DNA from: Dehalococcoidales bacterium
GTDB lineage: Bacteria > Chloroflexota > Dehalococcoidia > Dehalococcoidales > UBA2162
Reading direction: 5' to 3'
DNA length: 5,478 bases
Assembly (NCBI GenBank): GCA_030648675.1
Contig: JAUSGV010000050.1
Span: 1-5,478, forward strand
Position numbers and translations under genes: made by a program. Numbering within the stretch: the stretch's first letter is position 1; each line of letters starts with the position of its first letter. The notes under the pieces were generated by a model. It made no database searches, had not been told where the DNA came from, and saw only the letters and a program-made list of their open reading frames with translations. This document shows, piece after piece, positions 5,261 to 5,478 of this stretch.

Positions 5261-5478
5261 TCAGGCGGTGGTGCCGGACAGCACCTTGCTGCCGGGAGCG
5301 AGTCGATGCCCGCCGCATAGGGTGACGTTGCAGCCCGATATCGATTCGTCGACGACGCTGTCGGCATCGAGGTGGCAGTGATCGGCGATTATGGAGTGTT
5401 TCACGCTGACCCTGGGGCCGATCCACGTCTCCGGCCAGATAACTGAGTCGCTAACGACGCTGTCCTCCATGATATTGC
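5261..5478 (-). CDS. C-terminal left-handed beta-helix tail of a probable sugar-phosphate nucleotidyltransferase (partial)
   Basis: Only the last 72 residues are in the window; the gene continues past the right edge. The visible part is a run of imperfect hexapeptide repeats with an Ile/Val every sixth residue (EDSVVSDSVIW, TWIGPRVSVKHSIIADHCHL, DADSVVDESISGCNV), ending GSKVLSGTTA then TGA (5263-5261). This pattern is the left-handed parallel beta-helix found at the C-terminus of nucleotidyltransferases such as mannose-1-phosphate guanylyltransferases and glucose-1-phosphate adenylyl/thymidylyltransferases, and also in acyltransferases. The EDSVIW-type signature favours the nucleotidyltransferase group, which makes NDP-sugars for envelope polysaccharides, but the catalytic domain is not visible. 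It lies upstream of prfA in the same direction, 198 bp from the prfA ATG. The prfA promoter in between suggests separate transcription. Confidence 0.75.
   Translation of the reverse strand, partial: NIMEDSVVSDSVIWPETWIGPRVSVKHSIIADHCHLDADSVVDESISGCNVTLCGGHRLAPGSKVLSGTTA

Overview
The window is from a bacterium with moderately GC-rich core genes. Translation genes (an EF-G family GTPase, RF1, and PrmC, the enzyme that modifies RF1) sit among several small palindromic repeats and a decayed REP-type transposase. The overall look, including the EF-G type and the small lipoprotein, suggests a Chloroflexota (Dehalococcoidia-like) or similar environmental lineage. That placement comes from family impression and cannot be confirmed here.

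Layout: bases 1-1706 (+) hold the 3' four-fifths of an EF-G family gene, cut by the window edge. It converges, with a 27 bp gap, on a small lipoprotein gene of unknown function (1734-2195, -). Bases 2229-2989 are a repeat-bounded, AT-rich island. It holds an IS200/RAYT-type Y1 (HUH) transposase pseudogene (2254-2934, -) whose reading frame is continuous over 226 codons except for four stop codons packed into 60 bp. Three copies of a 27-29 bp REP-like palindrome belong to it: one at each end and one inside the coding frame. Next come prmC (2986-3840, -) and prfA (3992-5062, -), separated by 151 bp with another palindrome and a 20 bp tandem repeat. Upstream of prfA are an extended -10 promoter and a 69 bp imperfect inverted-repeat element. 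At the right edge is the C-terminal hexapeptide-repeat tail of a probable sugar-nucleotidyltransferase (5261-5478, -).

How the genes fit together: RF1 (prfA) terminates at UAA/UAG, and PrmC methylates the glutamine of its GGQ motif, so prfA-prmC is a classic functional pair, here transcribed in the same direction. The EF-G relative is also a translation factor but faces the other way and lacks the usual str-operon neighbours, which fits an EF-G-like paralogue.

The most interesting part is the REP/transposase island. The same TAG inside the repeat ends both prmC and the transposase frame. The loop of one repeat copy is inverted relative to the others. A third copy is translated in frame next to the predicted catalytic tyrosine. 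The four nonsense codons are tightly clustered and each is one C-to-T change from a Gln codon. No wholly new multi-gene system is evident.
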